A stretch of 64,000 nucleotides of DNA from Flavobacterium keumense (GTDB lineage: Bacteria; Bacteroidota; Bacteroidia; Flavobacteriales; Flavobacteriaceae), in the NCBI RefSeq assembly GCF_029866485.1, contig NZ_CP092332.1, positions 1-64,000 on the forward strand. Reading direction: 5' to 3'. Shown piece after piece: positions 27,153 to 38,600 of this stretch. Each line of letters begins with the position of its first letter. The first letter of the stretch is position 1. Position numbers and translations under genes: made by a program. The notes below the pieces were generated by a model that worked only from the letters and a program-made list of their open reading frames with translations, had not been told where the DNA came from and made no database searches.

Positions 27153-27230
27153 CTAGCCCTGATGGGAGCGGCATCCTGTGGCGGCAGGGTTTGCCGACAC
27201 AGATAGAGCGTACAGCGGGAAATAGCTTCT
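27153..27230 (-). repeat. Dispersed intergenic element, copy 2
   Basis: Read on the - strand it starts AGAAGCTATTTCCCGCTGTA and ends CCCATCAGGGCTAG, with the same arms as copies 1 and 3. The central hairpin is CTGTGGCGGCA / TGCCGACACAG (one mismatch), quite different in sequence from the other copies. It lies just upstream of prfC. Confidence 0.75.
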
Positions 27231-27270
27231 AGAAAAACTTTTGGAATTAGTTATTTAGTGAAGTAAATAG

Positions 27271-27278
27271 TATTTTTG
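27271..27278 (+). promoter_or_regulatory. -7 box (TATTTTTG) of prfC
   Basis: TAnnTTTG match 18 bases before ATG 27297. It implies a very short leader and argues against any start upstream of 27297. Confidence 0.55.
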
Positions 27279-27296
27279 CACTCCATTATAGCAATT

Positions 27297-28886
27297 ATGA
27301 GTTTTTTAGAAGAAATACAACGCAGGAGAACATTTGGAATTATTTCGCATCCCGATGCAGGAAAGACGACACTAACCGAGAAATTACTTCTTTTTGGAGG
27401 GGCGATTCAGGAAGCGGGTGCGGTAAAAAATAATAAAATCAAGAAGGGCGCTACGTCTGACTTTATGGAAATTGAGCGTCAAAGAGGGATTTCGGTTTCG
27501 ACTTCGGTTTTGGCATTCAATTACAAAGAGAAAAAAATCAATATTCTGGACACACCCGGTCACAAGGATTTTGCCGAGGATACGTTTCGAACTTTAACCG
27601 CCGTGGATAGCGTAATTGTAGTGATTGACGTTGCCAAAGGGGTGGAGGAACAAACCGAAAAATTAGTTTCGGTATGCAGAATGCGTAACATTCCGATTAT
27701 TGTTTTCATCAATAAATTAGACCGTGAGGGAAAAGACGCTTTTGACTTGATGGACGAAGTGGAGCAAAAATTGGGCTTGACGGTTACGCCTTTGAGTTTT
27801 CCAATTGGAATGGGGTATGACTTCCAAGGAATTTATAATTTATGGGAACAAAACATCAACTTGTTTAGCGGAGATAGCCGTAAAAACATTGAAGAAACAA
27901 TTGCTTTTTCGGACGTCCAAAGTCCTGAATTAGAACAAATAATTGGTCAAAAACCAGCCGATAAATTGCGTGAAGAATTGGAATTAATTGACGAGGTCTA
28001 TCCGAAATTCAACCAACAAGACTATTTGGACGGAAAATTACAACCTGTGTTTTTTGGTTCGGCTTTGAATAATTTTGGGGTACGCGAATTGTTGGATTGC
28101 TTTGTAGCCATTGCACCTTCGCCTCGACCTAAAGATTCAGAAACGCGTTTGGTGGATCCAAAAGAAGAAAAAATGTCGGGCTTTGTGTTCAAAATTCACG
28201 CGAATATGGATCCCAAACACCGCGACCGTTTGGCGTTTATCAAAATTGTTTCGGGAACTTTTGAACGCAACAAACCCTATTTCCACGTTCGCCAAAAAAA
28301 GAATTTAAAATTCTCTAGTCCGAATGCCTTTTTTGCTGAGAAGAAAGAGATTGTGGATGTTTCGTATCCAGGTGACATTGTAGGATTGCACGATACGGGT
28401 AACTTCAAAATTGGGGATACCTTGACCGAAGGCGAAGTGATGAGCTTTAAAGGAATTCCGAGTTTCTCGCCAGAGCATTTCCGTTACATCAATAATGCCG
28501 ACCCATTAAAAGCAAAACAGCTTGACAAAGGTATCGATCAATTAATGGACGAAGGGGTAGCGCAGTTGTTTACCTTAGAAATGAACAATAGAAAAGTCAT
28601 TGGAACGGTTGGAGCGCTTCAATACGAGGTAATTCAGTACCGATTGGAACATGAATACGGCGCAAAATGTTCGTATGAAAATTTCCCTGTTCACAAAGCC
28701 TGTTGGGTAAAACCAGACGATGCTAAAAGCGAAGAGTTCAAAGAATTCAAACGCATCAAACAAAAGTTTTTGGCACACGACAAATACGGACAATTGGTTT
28801 TCTTAGCCGATTCTGATTTTACCATTCAAATGACGCAAAGTAAATTCCCAACCGTGAAGTTGTTTTTCACTTCGGAGTTTGATTAA
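27297..28886 (+). CDS. prfC: Peptide chain release factor 3
   Basis: GTPase that recycles RF1 and RF2 from the ribosome after termination, 529 residues. The start ATG 27297 gives the usual MSFLEEIQRRRTFGIISHPDAGKTTLTEKLL, with the P-loop in HPDAGKTT. The switch motif DTPGHKDF and the NKLD specificity motif FINKLDREGKD are intact, and the domain II/III sequences match RF3. The frame extends seven codons upstream, but those overlap the -7 box. It is monocistronic and convergent with histidine decarboxylase, with almost no gap. Confidence 0.97.
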   Translation: MSFLEEIQRRRTFGIISHPDAGKTTLTEKLLLFGGAIQEAGAVKNNKIKKGATSDFMEIERQRGISVSTSVLAFNYKEKKINILDTPGHKDFAEDTFRTLTAVDSVIVVIDVAKGVEEQTEKLVSVCRMRNIPIIVFINKLDREGKDAFDLMDEVEQKLGLTVTPLSFPIGMGYDFQGIYNLWEQNINLFSGDSRKNIEETIAFSDVQSPELEQIIGQKPADKLREELELIDEVYPKFNQQDYLDGKLQPVFFGSALNNFGVRELLDCFVAIAPSPRPKDSETRLVDPKEEKMSGFVFKIHANMDPKHRDRLAFIKIVSGTFERNKPYFHVRQKKNLKFSSPNAFFAEKKEIVDVSYPGDIVGLHDTGNFKIGDTLTEGEVMSFKGIPSFSPEHFRYINNADPLKAKQLDKGIDQLMDEGVAQLFTLEMNNRKVIGTVGALQYEVIQYRLEHEYGAKCSYENFPVHKACWVKPDDAKSEEFKEFKRIKQKFLAHDKYGQLVFLADSDFTIQMTQSKFPTVKLFFTSEFD

Positions 28887-30047
28887 TTAGAAATTAAATT
28901 CGTACTCGTTTTCCATGACTTCAACACAATTTTGAAGGTCTAGAATCAGATTGTCAATTTGCTCTTTGGTTACATTAGGCATACAAATAATATGAGAAAT
29001 TGTTTCTTGTGTGGCCAATTGCCATTTGGAAATTATGGAATCGTGTACTTTTGGAAATACTACCGTAATCGCATTGGGATTTCTCCAAGCTGGAATCCCA
29101 ATTGCATTCAATCGCTTTTCACAATAAGCAGCCACTTCAAGACTATTCTGGAATCGTTGTCTCAATCCTTCCACTCCCATTCGTTTCAAAGCATACCATA
29201 AAAACAACGGACTGTGACCGTTTCTTGAACCAGTTATGGTCGTATCCAACGAACCGATATACGAAACTCCTTTGGCAATTCTGTCTCGATTTGATTTTTT
29301 AGTAATAATTACCCCAGTAGGTATTGGCGAACCAATAAACTTGTGTCCGCTAATCGCTACGCTATCGGCTCCGTCTTTAAAATCAAAAGGTACTCTAGGT
29401 TCTACAAAGGCACCGTAACTTCCTGCAAGGGCGGCATCGCAATGAATATAACTATCTTGAATGGCTAAACTTTTTAGAATGGATTTGATTCTAGCCACAT
29501 CATCTTTGGCTTCTTTCATCGTAGTACCATAATTAGCCAACACAATGGCGGGTTTATCCCGATTGATTCGCAAAGTGTTTTCTAAATCGGCATAATCAAT
29601 TTCCCCATTTTCTTGCGAACGAATCACAATACTTGGAATGTTTAACAAATGAATGTTCTTACGAATACTGTAATGTGTCGATTCTGAATAATACACCATT
29701 CCTTTAGGATACAGCTCTCTAGCCAAATACAAACCGTACAAATTACTTTCAGAACCACCATTAGTAACATAGCCCCAATAATCATTAGGGTCAGCTCTAA
29801 ACAACTTAGCAAAGAATCCAACTACTTCTCGCTCGAGTTCGTGGGTTTTTACTTTATTAATGGAATTTTCAAAGGGGTCACCCACGTTATTAATGGGGTA
29901 TTTCAAAAACGGCATCATCTCTGAAAAATCAAAATCTTTAGAAACAGGATACCCTATAGAATTTTCATTGGAAAGATTAATAAACTGTTCTAACTCCGCT
30001 AAGCGTTGTTTATCAATTTCGGTAAGAAAGGTTGAATGTAATTCCAT
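28887..30047 (-). CDS. hdc: PLP-dependent histidine decarboxylase
   Basis: Decarboxylates L-histidine to histamine. A protein of 386 residues from ATG 30047 (MELHSTFL), of group II decarboxylase type and about the length of the Morganella/Klebsiella enzymes. Shared motifs: NSIGYPVSKDFDF (29-41), WGYVTNGGSESN (91-102), the PLP-contact pair H202/D204 in IHCDAA, the Schiff-base Lys236 in SGHKFIGSPIP, and the TITGSRNGH loop. A related amino acid cannot be excluded, but the similarity is to histidine decarboxylases rather than glutamate or tyrosine decarboxylases. It is divergent from an Lrp-family regulator, a likely controller. No histidine/histamine antiporter is adjacent. Confidence 0.87.
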   Translation of the reverse strand: MELHSTFLTEIDKQRLAELEQFINLSNENSIGYPVSKDFDFSEMMPFLKYPINNVGDPFENSINKVKTHELEREVVGFFAKLFRADPNDYWGYVTNGGSESNLYGLYLARELYPKGMVYYSESTHYSIRKNIHLLNIPSIVIRSQENGEIDYADLENTLRINRDKPAIVLANYGTTMKEAKDDVARIKSILKSLAIQDSYIHCDAALAGSYGAFVEPRVPFDFKDGADSVAISGHKFIGSPIPTGVIITKKSNRDRIAKGVSYIGSLDTTITGSRNGHSPLFLWYALKRMGVEGLRQRFQNSLEVAAYCEKRLNAIGIPAWRNPNAITVVFPKVHDSIISKWQLATQETISHIICMPNVTKEQIDNLILDLQNCVEVMENEYEFNF

Positions 30048-30195
30048 TGTTTTTTTTTGTAAATGTAGATTTATTTTCAAAATTTTCTAAATAATAAAAA
30101 TAATCAATAGTATAATTCTAAAAATAGATATATTAGCAGAACTTTTATACTGAAACAAGAATTACAAATTATCAAAACAATAAAAATATTTTAAA

Positions 30196-30651
30196 ATGGA
30201 CGCCATTGACAAACGAATTCTGATGGTTTTACAAGAGGATGCCAAAGCCAACATCAAAATGATTGCTGAAAAATCAGGCTTATCGGTCTCACCTACCTTT
30301 GCAAGAATTAAGAAATTAGAACAATTGGGGTACATCAAAAAATATGTTGCTCTTTTGGACGAAGTAAAAATTGGAAAATCAATTCAGGTCTTTTGCCAAG
30401 TCACCTTATCGATTCATTCCAAGGAAGTAATTGACAATTTCAAAAAGCAAATTGCAAAATTACATGATGTTATGGGGTGTTACCATGTTTCTGGAAACTA
30501 TGATTTTTTATTGAAAATTGCCGTAAAAGACATGAATGAATACCAACAATTTGCAGTAGAAAAATTGTCCGTCATTGAGGGGATTTCCAATGTACAAAGC
30601 ACCTTCGTTTTAGAGGAAATCAAAAACGAAGTAGTCCACAAACTTCAATAA
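30196..30651 (+). CDS. Lrp/AsnC-family regulator, probable regulator of hdc
   Basis: A protein of 151 residues with N-terminal winged HTH (MDAIDKRILMVLQEDAKANIKMIAEKSGLSVSPTFARIKKLE) and C-terminal AsnC/RAM domain (VMGCYHVSGNYDFLLKIAVKDMNEYQQF). It closely resembles the Lrp-type protein at 14185-14646, with the same length, domain layout and VSGN-DFLLK core. Both are divergent from an amino-acid enzyme, so they look like paralogues with local targets. The 148-base hdc-lrp gap is very AT-rich; no clear operator was picked out. Confidence 0.92.
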   Translation: MDAIDKRILMVLQEDAKANIKMIAEKSGLSVSPTFARIKKLEQLGYIKKYVALLDEVKIGKSIQVFCQVTLSIHSKEVIDNFKKQIAKLHDVMGCYHVSGNYDFLLKIAVKDMNEYQQFAVEKLSVIEGISNVQSTFVLEEIKNEVVHKLQ

Positions 30652-30654
30652 AAC

Positions 30655-30683
30655 AAAAAAGGCTCCATTTCTGGAGCCTTTTT
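30655..30683 (+). terminator. Terminator shared by the Lrp and DUF3467 genes
   Basis: AAAAAAGGCTCCA (30655-30667), loop TTTC, TGGAGCCTTTTT (30672-30683). Symmetrical, between convergent genes. Confidence 0.9.
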
Positions 30684-30688
30684 AATAT

Positions 30689-30991
30689 TTAAGCTTGTCC
30701 CGCAGGACCAAAATTCAATGGAATTGGAGCTTGTTCAGTGTCTTTGATTTCGCCATGAGCGACTTCAAAACGATGAATATTTTCTCCAATGGCTTTCAAC
30801 AATCTTTTAGCATGTTGTGGAGTCAACACAATTCTAGATTTTACTTTAGCTTTTGGAATTCCTGGCATAATGCTCACAAAATCCAATACAAATTCGGAAG
30901 AAGAATGATTGATAATCGCTAGATTGGAATAAATTCCTTCGGCTGTTTGCTCATCCAACTCAATATTGATTTGTTCTTGTTGCTCTGTCAT
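30689..30991 (-). CDS. DUF3467-domain protein
   Basis: A protein of 100 residues that is almost all one DUF3467 domain (INIELDEQTAEGIYSNLAIINHSSSEFVLDFVSIMPG; KVKSRIVLTPQHAKRLLKAIGENI). No signal peptide or membrane segment is present, so it is cytoplasmic. The function is unknown. It lies 72 bases after rpoC on the same strand and is probably cotranscribed with it. Confidence 0.88.
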   Translation of the reverse strand: MTEQQEQINIELDEQTAEGIYSNLAIINHSSSEFVLDFVSIMPGIPKAKVKSRIVLTPQHAKRLLKAIGENIHRFEVAHGEIKDTEQAPIPLNFGPAGQA

Positions 30992-31063
30992 ATCAAAAAG
31001 ATTAAAAAAGTAAAGAATTCAAAGAGTGTAGTGTTACACCCTTTGAATCTTTATTTTTTTGAA

Positions 31064-34000
31064 TTAATATATATACTCTTCTTTGTTAGCCATCATTTCA
31101 TTGTAGTCTTCTTTAGATCCTACAATCGTGTGATCGTATTCTCTCATACCTGTACCTGCAGGGATTCTGTGACCTACAATTACATTTTCTTTCAATCCTT
31201 CTAAATTATCTACTTTACCTGCAACAGCAGCTTCGTTTAATACTTTAGTAGTCTCTTGGAAAGAGGCTGCAGAAATGAATGATTTTGTTTGAAGAGAAGC
31301 TCTTGTGATACCTTGTAACACTGGAGTTGCAGTTGCTGTAATTACATCACGAGCAACAACTAAGTTCTTATCGGTACGTTTCAACAATGAATTTTCATCA
31401 CGTAATTGACGTGGCGTAATGATTTGTCCTGGTTTCAACACCTCTGAATCTCCAGCATCTTCAACTACTTTCATACCATATAACTTATCATTTTCTAAGA
31501 TAAAATCTTTAGTATGAATCAATTGATCTTCTAAGAATAAAGTATCTCCTGGATCTTGAACTTGAACTTTACGCATCATTTGACGAATTACTACCTCAAA
31601 GTGTTTGTCGTTAATTTTAACCCCTTGTAAACGGTATACTTCTTGAATTTCGTTCACCAAGTACTGTTGAACAGCCGCTGGACCTTGAATTCTTAAAATA
31701 TCATCTGGCGTAATGGCACCATCTGAAAGTGGAGCTCCAGCACGTACAAAGTCGTTTTCTTGAACTAAAATTTGACTTGATAATTTTACCAAGTACTTCT
31801 TCACTTCACCAAATTTAGACTCAATGATGATTTCACGATTACCACGTTTGATTTTTCCGAAAGAAACAACTCCGTCGATTTCTGAAACTACAGCTGGGTT
31901 TGAAGGATTACGAGCTTCTAACAACTCTGTAATTCTTGGTAAACCTCCTGTGATATCTCCTGATTTAGAAGAACGACGAGGAATTTTCACCAATACTTTA
32001 CCTGCTTTAATTTTCTCACCATCGTCAACCATCAAGTGGGCTCCTACTGGTAAGTTATACGAACGAATTAATTCATTGTCTTTACCATATACTAATAAAG
32101 TAGGAATTAATTTTTTGTTTCTTGCTTCAGAAATAACTTTTTCTTGGAAACCAGTTTGTTCGTCGATTTCAACCATATAAGTTTGACCTTGTTCTAAATC
32201 TTCGTAAGCAATTTTACCAGTAAACTCAGAAACAATAACTCCATTATATGGATCCCATTTACAGATTACCTCTCCTTTTGCAACAGACTGACCGTCTTTT
32301 ACAAAAATACTTGAACCGTAAGGGATATTATTTGTACTTAATAAAATACCTGTTTTTTCATCGACTAATTTCAATTCAGTAGAACGAGAAACAACAATAT
32401 CCACTGCGTTTCCTTCATTATCTTCTCCTTTAACTGTTTTTAAATCTTCGATTTCTAGTTTTCCTGGGAAACGAGCAACAATGCTTGATTCTTCAGAAAT
32501 ACCTCCTGCTACCCCTCCAACGTGGAAGGTACGAAGTGTTAACTGTGTACCAGGCTCTCCAATAGATTGTGCAGCAATAACTCCTACTGCTTCACCTCTT
32601 TGAGTCATTTTTCCAGTAGCTAAGTTTCTACCATAACATTTAGCACAAATTCCTTTTAATGCCTCACAAGTTAATGGAGAACGAACCTCTACTTTTTCAA
32701 TCGGAGAAGCTTCAATTGCTTTTACAATTGTTTCTGTTATTTCTTGTCCTGCAGCAACTAGAATTTCATTATCTAATGGATTTACAACATCTTGTAATGC
32801 TACACGTCCAAGGATTCTTTCTCCTAAAGTTTCTACTATTTCTTCGTTTTTCTTTAAAGCCGAAACTTCAACACCTCTCAATGTTCCACAATCATCAAGA
32901 TTAACAATAACATCCTGAGAAACATCATGTAATCTTCTTGTTAAATACCCTGCATCCGCAGTTTTAAGAGCCGTATCTGCAAGACCTTTACGAGCACCGT
33001 GAGTAGAAATAAAATACTCAAGGATAGAAAGACCTTCTTTAAAGTTAGACAAAATCGGGTTTTCAATAATCTCACCACCACCAGCAGTCGATTTTTTAGG
33101 CTTAGCCATCAAACCACGCATACCAGTTAACTGACGGATTTGTTCTTTAGATCCCCTTGCTCCAGAATCAAGCATCATGTACACTGAGTTAAAACCTTGT
33201 TGGTCTTCTCTAATGTTTTTCATTGCTGCCTCTGTTAATTGAGCATTAGTAGATGTCCACACATCAATAACTTGGTTATAACGTTCGTTATTGGTGATAA
33301 GACCCATGTTATAGTTAGCAGAAATACCTTCAACTTGCTCTCTAGCATCTGCAATTAATTTAGTTTTTTGCTCTGGAATTCTAATATCACCTAATGAGAA
33401 TGACAAACCACCTTTGAAGGCAAATTTGTATCCCATATCTTTCATATTATCTAAGAAAGCAGCTGTTGTAGGCACATCAGTAACACTTAAAATGTGACCA
33501 ATAATATCTCTTAAGTTTTTCTTAGTTAATACATCATTGATATATCCAGCAGCTTCAGGAACTACTTCATTAAACAATACACGACCTGCAGTAGTTTGGA
33601 TTATTTTGTAAACCAACTCTCCATTTTCATTAAAATCTTTTGCTCTAATTTTTACACGAGCATTCAATTCTAATCGTCCTTCGTTTAATGCAATGTTTAC
33701 CTCTTCAGCAGAATAGAAAGTCAAATCTTGACCTAAAATTTTATGCTCAGGAGTTGATAAACGCTCTTTGGTCATATAATATAGACCCAAAACCATGTCT
33801 TGAGAAGGTACCGTGATAGGCGCTCCATTAGCAGGGTTCAAAATATTGTGAGAAGCCAACATTAATAATTGTGCTTCCAAAATTGCCTCTGGTCCTAATG
33901 GCAAGTGAACCGCCATCTGGTCACCATCAAAATCCGCGTTGAATGCCGTACACACTAAAGGGTGTAATTGGATTGCTTTTCCTTCAATTAATTTTGGTTG

Positions 34001-35371
34001 GAACGCTTGGATACCTAAACGGTGCAAAGTAGGAGCACGGTTCAGTAATACTGGGTGTCCTTTAATTACGTTTTCAAGGATGTCCCAAACTACTGGCTCT
34101 TTTTTGTCAATTATTTTTTTAGCAGATTTAACCGTTTTTACAATTCCTCTTTCAATCAATTTACGGATTACAAAAGGTTTGTATAATTCAGATGCCATAT
34201 CTTTTGGGATACCACATTCGAATAATTTCAACTCAGGTCCAACAACAATTACTGAACGAGCAGAATAATCTACACGTTTTCCAAGTAAGTTTTGACGGAA
34301 ACGTCCTTGTTTACCTTTTAATGAATCCGATAATGATTTTAATGGTCTGTTTGATTCTGTTTTAACCGCAGAAGCTTTACGAGTATTATCGAAAAGTGAA
34401 TCTACAGATTCTTGTAACATACGTTTTTCGTTTCTCAAGATTACTTCAGGAGCTTTGATCTCCATCAATCTTTTCAAACGGTTGTTACGTATAATTACAC
34501 GACGGTATAAATCATTCAAATCAGAAGTTGCAAAACGACCTCCATCTAGTGGCACAAGCGGACGTAATTCTGGTGGAATAACAGGAACTACTTTCATAAT
34601 CATCCACTCAGGACGATTCTCGCGGTTCAAGTTAGACTCACGGAAAGACTCTACTACTTGTAATCTTTTTAAAGCTTCTGTTTTACGTTGTTTAGAGGTT
34701 TCATTATTCGCACTATGACGTAAACTGTATGATAATTCATCTAAGTCGATACGTGCTAATAAATCCATAATACACTCTGCTCCCATTTTGGCAACAAATT
34801 TATTTGGATCAAAATCGTCTAAATATTGATTGTCAGCTGGAAGTGTATCTAAAATATTCAAATACTCTTCTTCTGTCAAGAAATCTAATCTTTGTAATGG
34901 TTCTCCTTCAGCATTTTTAGCAATACCTGCTTGGATTACTACGTATCTTTCGTAGTAAATAATCATATCTAATTTCTTAGATGGCAATCCAAGGATGTAT
35001 CCAATTTTGTTTGGAAGAGAACGGAAATACCAAATATGAGCAATTGGCACCACAAGGTTGATGTGTCCTACTCTATCTCTACGTACTTTTTTCTCGGTAA
35101 CTTCTACACCACAACGGTCACAAATAATTCCTTTGTAACGAATTCTTTTGTATTTTCCACAAGCACATTCAAAATCCTTAACAGGACCGAAAATTCTTTC
35201 GCAGAAAAGACCGTCACGCTCTGGTTTGTGCGTTCTGTAGTTGATAGTTTCAGGCTTTAATACTTCACCTCTTGATTCTTTTAAAATAGATTCAGGAGAA
35301 GCAAGTCCTATCGAAATCTTGTCAAACCTTTTAACTTGGTTTTTGTCTTTGTTATTTCTATTATTCATCAT
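31064..35371 (-). CDS. rpoC: RNA polymerase subunit beta'
   Basis: Catalytic subunit of RNA polymerase, 1435 residues. The N-terminal zinc ribbon is [20 protein letters not shown] (about 70-90). The Mg-binding NADFDGDQM motif lies near residues 475-483. The bridge-helix/trigger-loop region ([28 protein letters not shown]) and the second zinc site ([14 protein letters not shown]) are present, so the protein is complete. Two ATG codons open the frame. It follows rpoB after 288 bases that hold a hairpin, unusually far for this pair. Confidence 0.99.
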   Translation of the reverse strand: MMNNRNNKDKNQVKRFDKISIGLASPESILKESRGEVLKPETINYRTHKPERDGLFCERIFGPVKDFECACGKYKRIRYKGIICDRCGVEVTEKKVRRDRVGHINLVVPIAHIWYFRSLPNKIGYILGLPSKKLDMIIYYERYVVIQAGIAKNAEGEPLQRLDFLTEEEYLNILDTLPADNQYLDDFDPNKFVAKMGAECIMDLLARIDLDELSYSLRHSANNETSKQRKTEALKRLQVVESFRESNLNRENRPEWMIMKVVPVIPPELRPLVPLDGGRFATSDLNDLYRRVIIRNNRLKRLMEIKAPEVILRNEKRMLQESVDSLFDNTRKASAVKTESNRPLKSLSDSLKGKQGRFRQNLLGKRVDYSARSVIVVGPELKLFECGIPKDMASELYKPFVIRKLIERGIVKTVKSAKKIIDKKEPVVWDILENVIKGHPVLLNRAPTLHRLGIQAFQPKLIEGKAIQLHPLVCTAFNADFDGDQMAVHLPLGPEAILEAQLLMLASHNILNPANGAPITVPSQDMVLGLYYMTKERLSTPEHKILGQDLTFYSAEEVNIALNEGRLELNARVKIRAKDFNENGELVYKIIQTTAGRVLFNEVVPEAAGYINDVLTKKNLRDIIGHILSVTDVPTTAAFLDNMKDMGYKFAFKGGLSFSLGDIRIPEQKTKLIADAREQVEGISANYNMGLITNNERYNQVIDVWTSTNAQLTEAAMKNIREDQQGFNSVYMMLDSGARGSKEQIRQLTGMRGLMAKPKKSTAGGGEIIENPILSNFKEGLSILEYFISTHGARKGLADTALKTADAGYLTRRLHDVSQDVIVNLDDCGTLRGVEVSALKKNEEIVETLGERILGRVALQDVVNPLDNEILVAAGQEITETIVKAIEASPIEKVEVRSPLTCEALKGICAKCYGRNLATGKMTQRGEAVGVIAAQSIGEPGTQLTLRTFHVGGVAGGISEESSIVARFPGKLEIEDLKTVKGEDNEGNAVDIVVSRSTELKLVDEKTGILLSTNNIPYGSSIFVKDGQSVAKGEVICKWDPYNGVIVSEFTGKIAYEDLEQGQTYMVEIDEQTGFQEKVISEARNKKLIPTLLVYGKDNELIRSYNLPVGAHLMVDDGEKIKAGKVLVKIPRRSSKSGDITGGLPRITELLEARNPSNPAVVSEIDGVVSFGKIKRGNREIIIESKFGEVKKYLVKLSSQILVQENDFVRAGAPLSDGAITPDDILRIQGPAAVQQYLVNEIQEVYRLQGVKINDKHFEVVIRQMMRKVQVQDPGDTLFLEDQLIHTKDFILENDKLYGMKVVEDAGDSEVLKPGQIITPRQLRDENSLLKRTDKNLVVARDVITATATPVLQGITRASLQTKSFISAASFQETTKVLNEAAVAGKVDNLEGLKENVIVGHRIPAGTGMREYDHTIVGSKEDYNEMMANKEEYIY

Positions 35372-35606
35372 AGTTTTTACTATTGATTTATTTGCAATTA
35401 AAAAATTGATTTTAGATTTATGATTTACTTTTATTTTGCAATTGTATTACTCCATAAACAATAAACCATTCAGCTAATACCTCGAATTACTTCTCTAAAC
35501 TTCAAACGCAATTTTTGAAGTGCTAGTTATAAAAGCCTAAAGCTTCAATAAAAAATCGGAACGGTTTACGGGTATAAATCTTTAAAAACTTATTAATAAC
35601 TTGTTT

Positions 35607-35653
35607 CAAGTTTAAAGTTTCAGGTTTACAACTTGAAACCTGAAACTTGAAAC
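35607..35653. repeat. GTTTCAAG-type hairpin repeat between rpoB and rpoC, copy 1
   Basis: AAGTTTCAGGTTT (35615-35627) / AAACCTGAAACTT (35636-35648) is a perfect 13-bp stem with loop ACAACTTG, embedded in further GTTTCAAG units. It begins just after the rpoB stop. There is no T tract in the direction of transcription, so it is not a standard terminator. A second copy lies between two tRNA genes at 44169-44205. Confidence 0.65.
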
Positions 35654-35659
35654 AAAAAA

Positions 35660-38600
35660 CTATTCTTCTAATCTGATATCTAAACCAAGACCTTTCAATT
35701 CATGCATTAATACATTGAATGATTCTGGCAATCCTGGTTCTGGCATAGACTCACCTTTAACGATTGCTTCGTAAGATTTAGCTCTACCAATAACATCATC
35801 AGATTTAACAGTCAAGATTTCTCTAAGTGTACTTGATGCTCCATAAGCTTCAAGAGCCCAAACCTCCATCTCTCCAAAACGTTGACCTCCAAATTGAGCT
35901 TTACCACCCAATGGTTGTTGTGTAATCAACGAGTATGGTCCGATAGAACGTGCGTGCATTTTATCATCTACCATGTGTCCTAATTTCAACATATAGATAA
36001 CACCCACTGTTGCAGCTTGGTGGAAACGTTCTCCAGTACCTCCATCATAAAGATAAGTATGTCCAAAACGTGGTACACCTGCTTCATCAGTCAAAGCATT
36101 GATTTCGTCTAAAGAAGCACCATCAAAAATTGGAGTAGCAAATTTTCTACCCAAATTCATTCCAGCCCATCCTAAAACGGTTTCATAGATCTGACCAATG
36201 TTCATACGAGAAGGTACCCCAAGTGGATTCAATACGATATCAACTGGTGTTCCGTCTTCCAAGAAAGGCATATCTTCATGACGAACGATACGAGCAACAA
36301 TACCTTTGTTACCGTGACGACCCGCCATTTTATCCCCAACTTTCAACTTACGTTTTTTAGCAATATATACTTTCGCTAATTTCAAGATTCCTGATGGCAA
36401 TTCATCTCCAACAGTAATAGTGAATTTCTCTCTACGTAATGCACCTTGTAAATCGTTCAATTTAATTTTATAGTTATGAATCAAATCATTAACCATTTTA
36501 TTAGTAGCCTCATCAGCTACCCATTGACCTTTACTTAAGTGAGCAAAATCTTCAACAGCATATAACATTTTTTGAGTGTATTTTTTACCTTTTGGTAAAA
36601 CTTCTTCACCCAAATCATTCATTACACCTTGAGATGTTTTTCCATTAACAATCAAGAATAATTTTTCAACTAATTTGTCTTTTAACTCAACAAATTTAGT
36701 TTCAAATTCTAACTCAAGTTTGTCTAAAGCGTCTTTATCTTGTGTTCTCTTACGTTTGTCTTTTACCGCTCTTGCGAATAATTTTTTATCCAAAACAACA
36801 CCGTGTAACGAAGGAGATGCTTTCAATGACGCATCTTTAACATCACCTGCTTTATCTCCGAAGATTGCACGAAGCAATTTCTCTTCTGGAGTAGGATCTG
36901 ATTCCCCTTTAGGTGTAATTTTTCCGATAAGAATATCACCAGGTTTTACCTCGGCTCCAATTCTAATCATACCGTTTTCATCCAAATCTTTAGTAGCTTC
37001 TTCAGAAACGTTAGGAATATCATTCGTTAATTCTTCGTTACCTAATTTAGTATCTCTCACTTCCAATGAATAATCATCAACGTGAATAGAGGTAAAGATA
37101 TCGTCACGAACTACTTTCTCAGAAATTACAATCGCATCCTCAAAGTTGTACCCTTTCCAAGGCATGAAGGCTACTTTCAGGTTTCTACCTAAAGCTAACT
37201 CTCCGTTTTGAGTGGCATATCCTTCAGATAAAACTTGACCTGGAACTACTCGATCTCCTTTTCTTACGATAGGCTTCAAGTTAATGCTTGTTCCTTGGTT
37301 AGTTTTTCTAAATTTAATTAAATTATATGTTTTCTCATCAGCATCAAAACTTACCATTCTTTCTTCTTCAGAACGATCGTATTTGATAGTTATGATGTTA
37401 GCATCAACATATTCTACTGTTCCGTGTCCTTCAGCATTAATTAATACTCTAGAATCTGAAGCTACTTGACGCTCTAAACCAGTTCCAACAATTGGAGCTT
37501 CTGGACGAATCAATGGTACTGCTTGACGCATCATGTTAGATCCCATCAAGGCACGGTTCGCATCATCATGTTCCAAGAAAGGAATCAATGAAGCCGAAAT
37601 CGATGCAATTTGGTTAGGAGCAACGTCAGTATAATGTACATTAGATGGTTCAATAACAGGGAAATCACCTTCTTGACGTGCAATTACGTTATCAGCAGTA
37701 ATTTTTCCTGAATTTTCCATTTGAATGTTTGCTTGTGCAATCATCATACCTTCTTCTTCTTCAGCGCTTAAGTAAACAGGAGCTGATTCTAAATCAACAA
37801 CTCCATTCGTTACTTTACGGTAAGGAGTCTCAATGAATCCCATACCATTCACTTTTGCATAAACACCAAGAGATGAAATCAAACCAATGTTTGGTCCCTC
37901 TGGAGTTTCAATAGGACATAAACGTCCATAGTGTGTATAGTGAACGTCACGAACCTCGAAACCAGCTCTTTCTCTTGAAAGTCCACCAGGTCCAAGTGCA
38001 GATAATCTTCTTTTGTGTGTAATCTCAGCCAATGGATTCGTTTGATCCATAAATTGAGACAATTGGTTCGTTCCAAAGAAAGAGTTGATTACTGATGATA
38101 ATGTTTTTGCATTAATCAAATCAATAGGTGTAAACACCTCGTTATCTCTAACGTTCATTCTCTCTCTAATAGTTCTAGCCATACGAGCTAAACCAACACC
38201 GAATTGTTGAGACAATTGTTCACCAACTGTTCTAACACGACGGTTTGATAAGTGATCTATATCATCAATCTCTGCTTTAGAGTTGATTAATTCAATCAAA
38301 TATTTAACAATGGTAATGATATCTTCTTTGGTAAGCACTTGCTTTTCCATAGGAATATCCAAACCAAGTTTTTTGTTCATTCTGTAACGACCTACTTCAC
38401 CTAAGTTGTAACGTTGGTCAGAGAAGAACAATTTATCGATAATACCTCGAGCAGTTTCTTCATCAGGCGGTTCTGCATTACGCAATTGTCTGTAGATATG
38501 CTCAACAGCTTCTTTTTCAGAGTTTGTTGGGTCTTTTTGTAAGGTGTTATGAATGATAGCGTAATCTCCTTGATTAGCATCTTCTTTATGTAACAAAATA

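Larger units (their letters stand above)
26815..27296. other. 482-base gene-free region upstream of prfC
   Basis: No gene is supported. It contains TGCCACTAAC (26841-26850), a hairpin TTGCTTT (26873-26879) / AAAGCAA (26890-26896), a terminal-looking ACTAATGTTGTGTA near 26931-26944, AT-rich sequence, then dispersed-element copy 2 (27153-27230) and the prfC -7 box. Confidence 0.7.
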
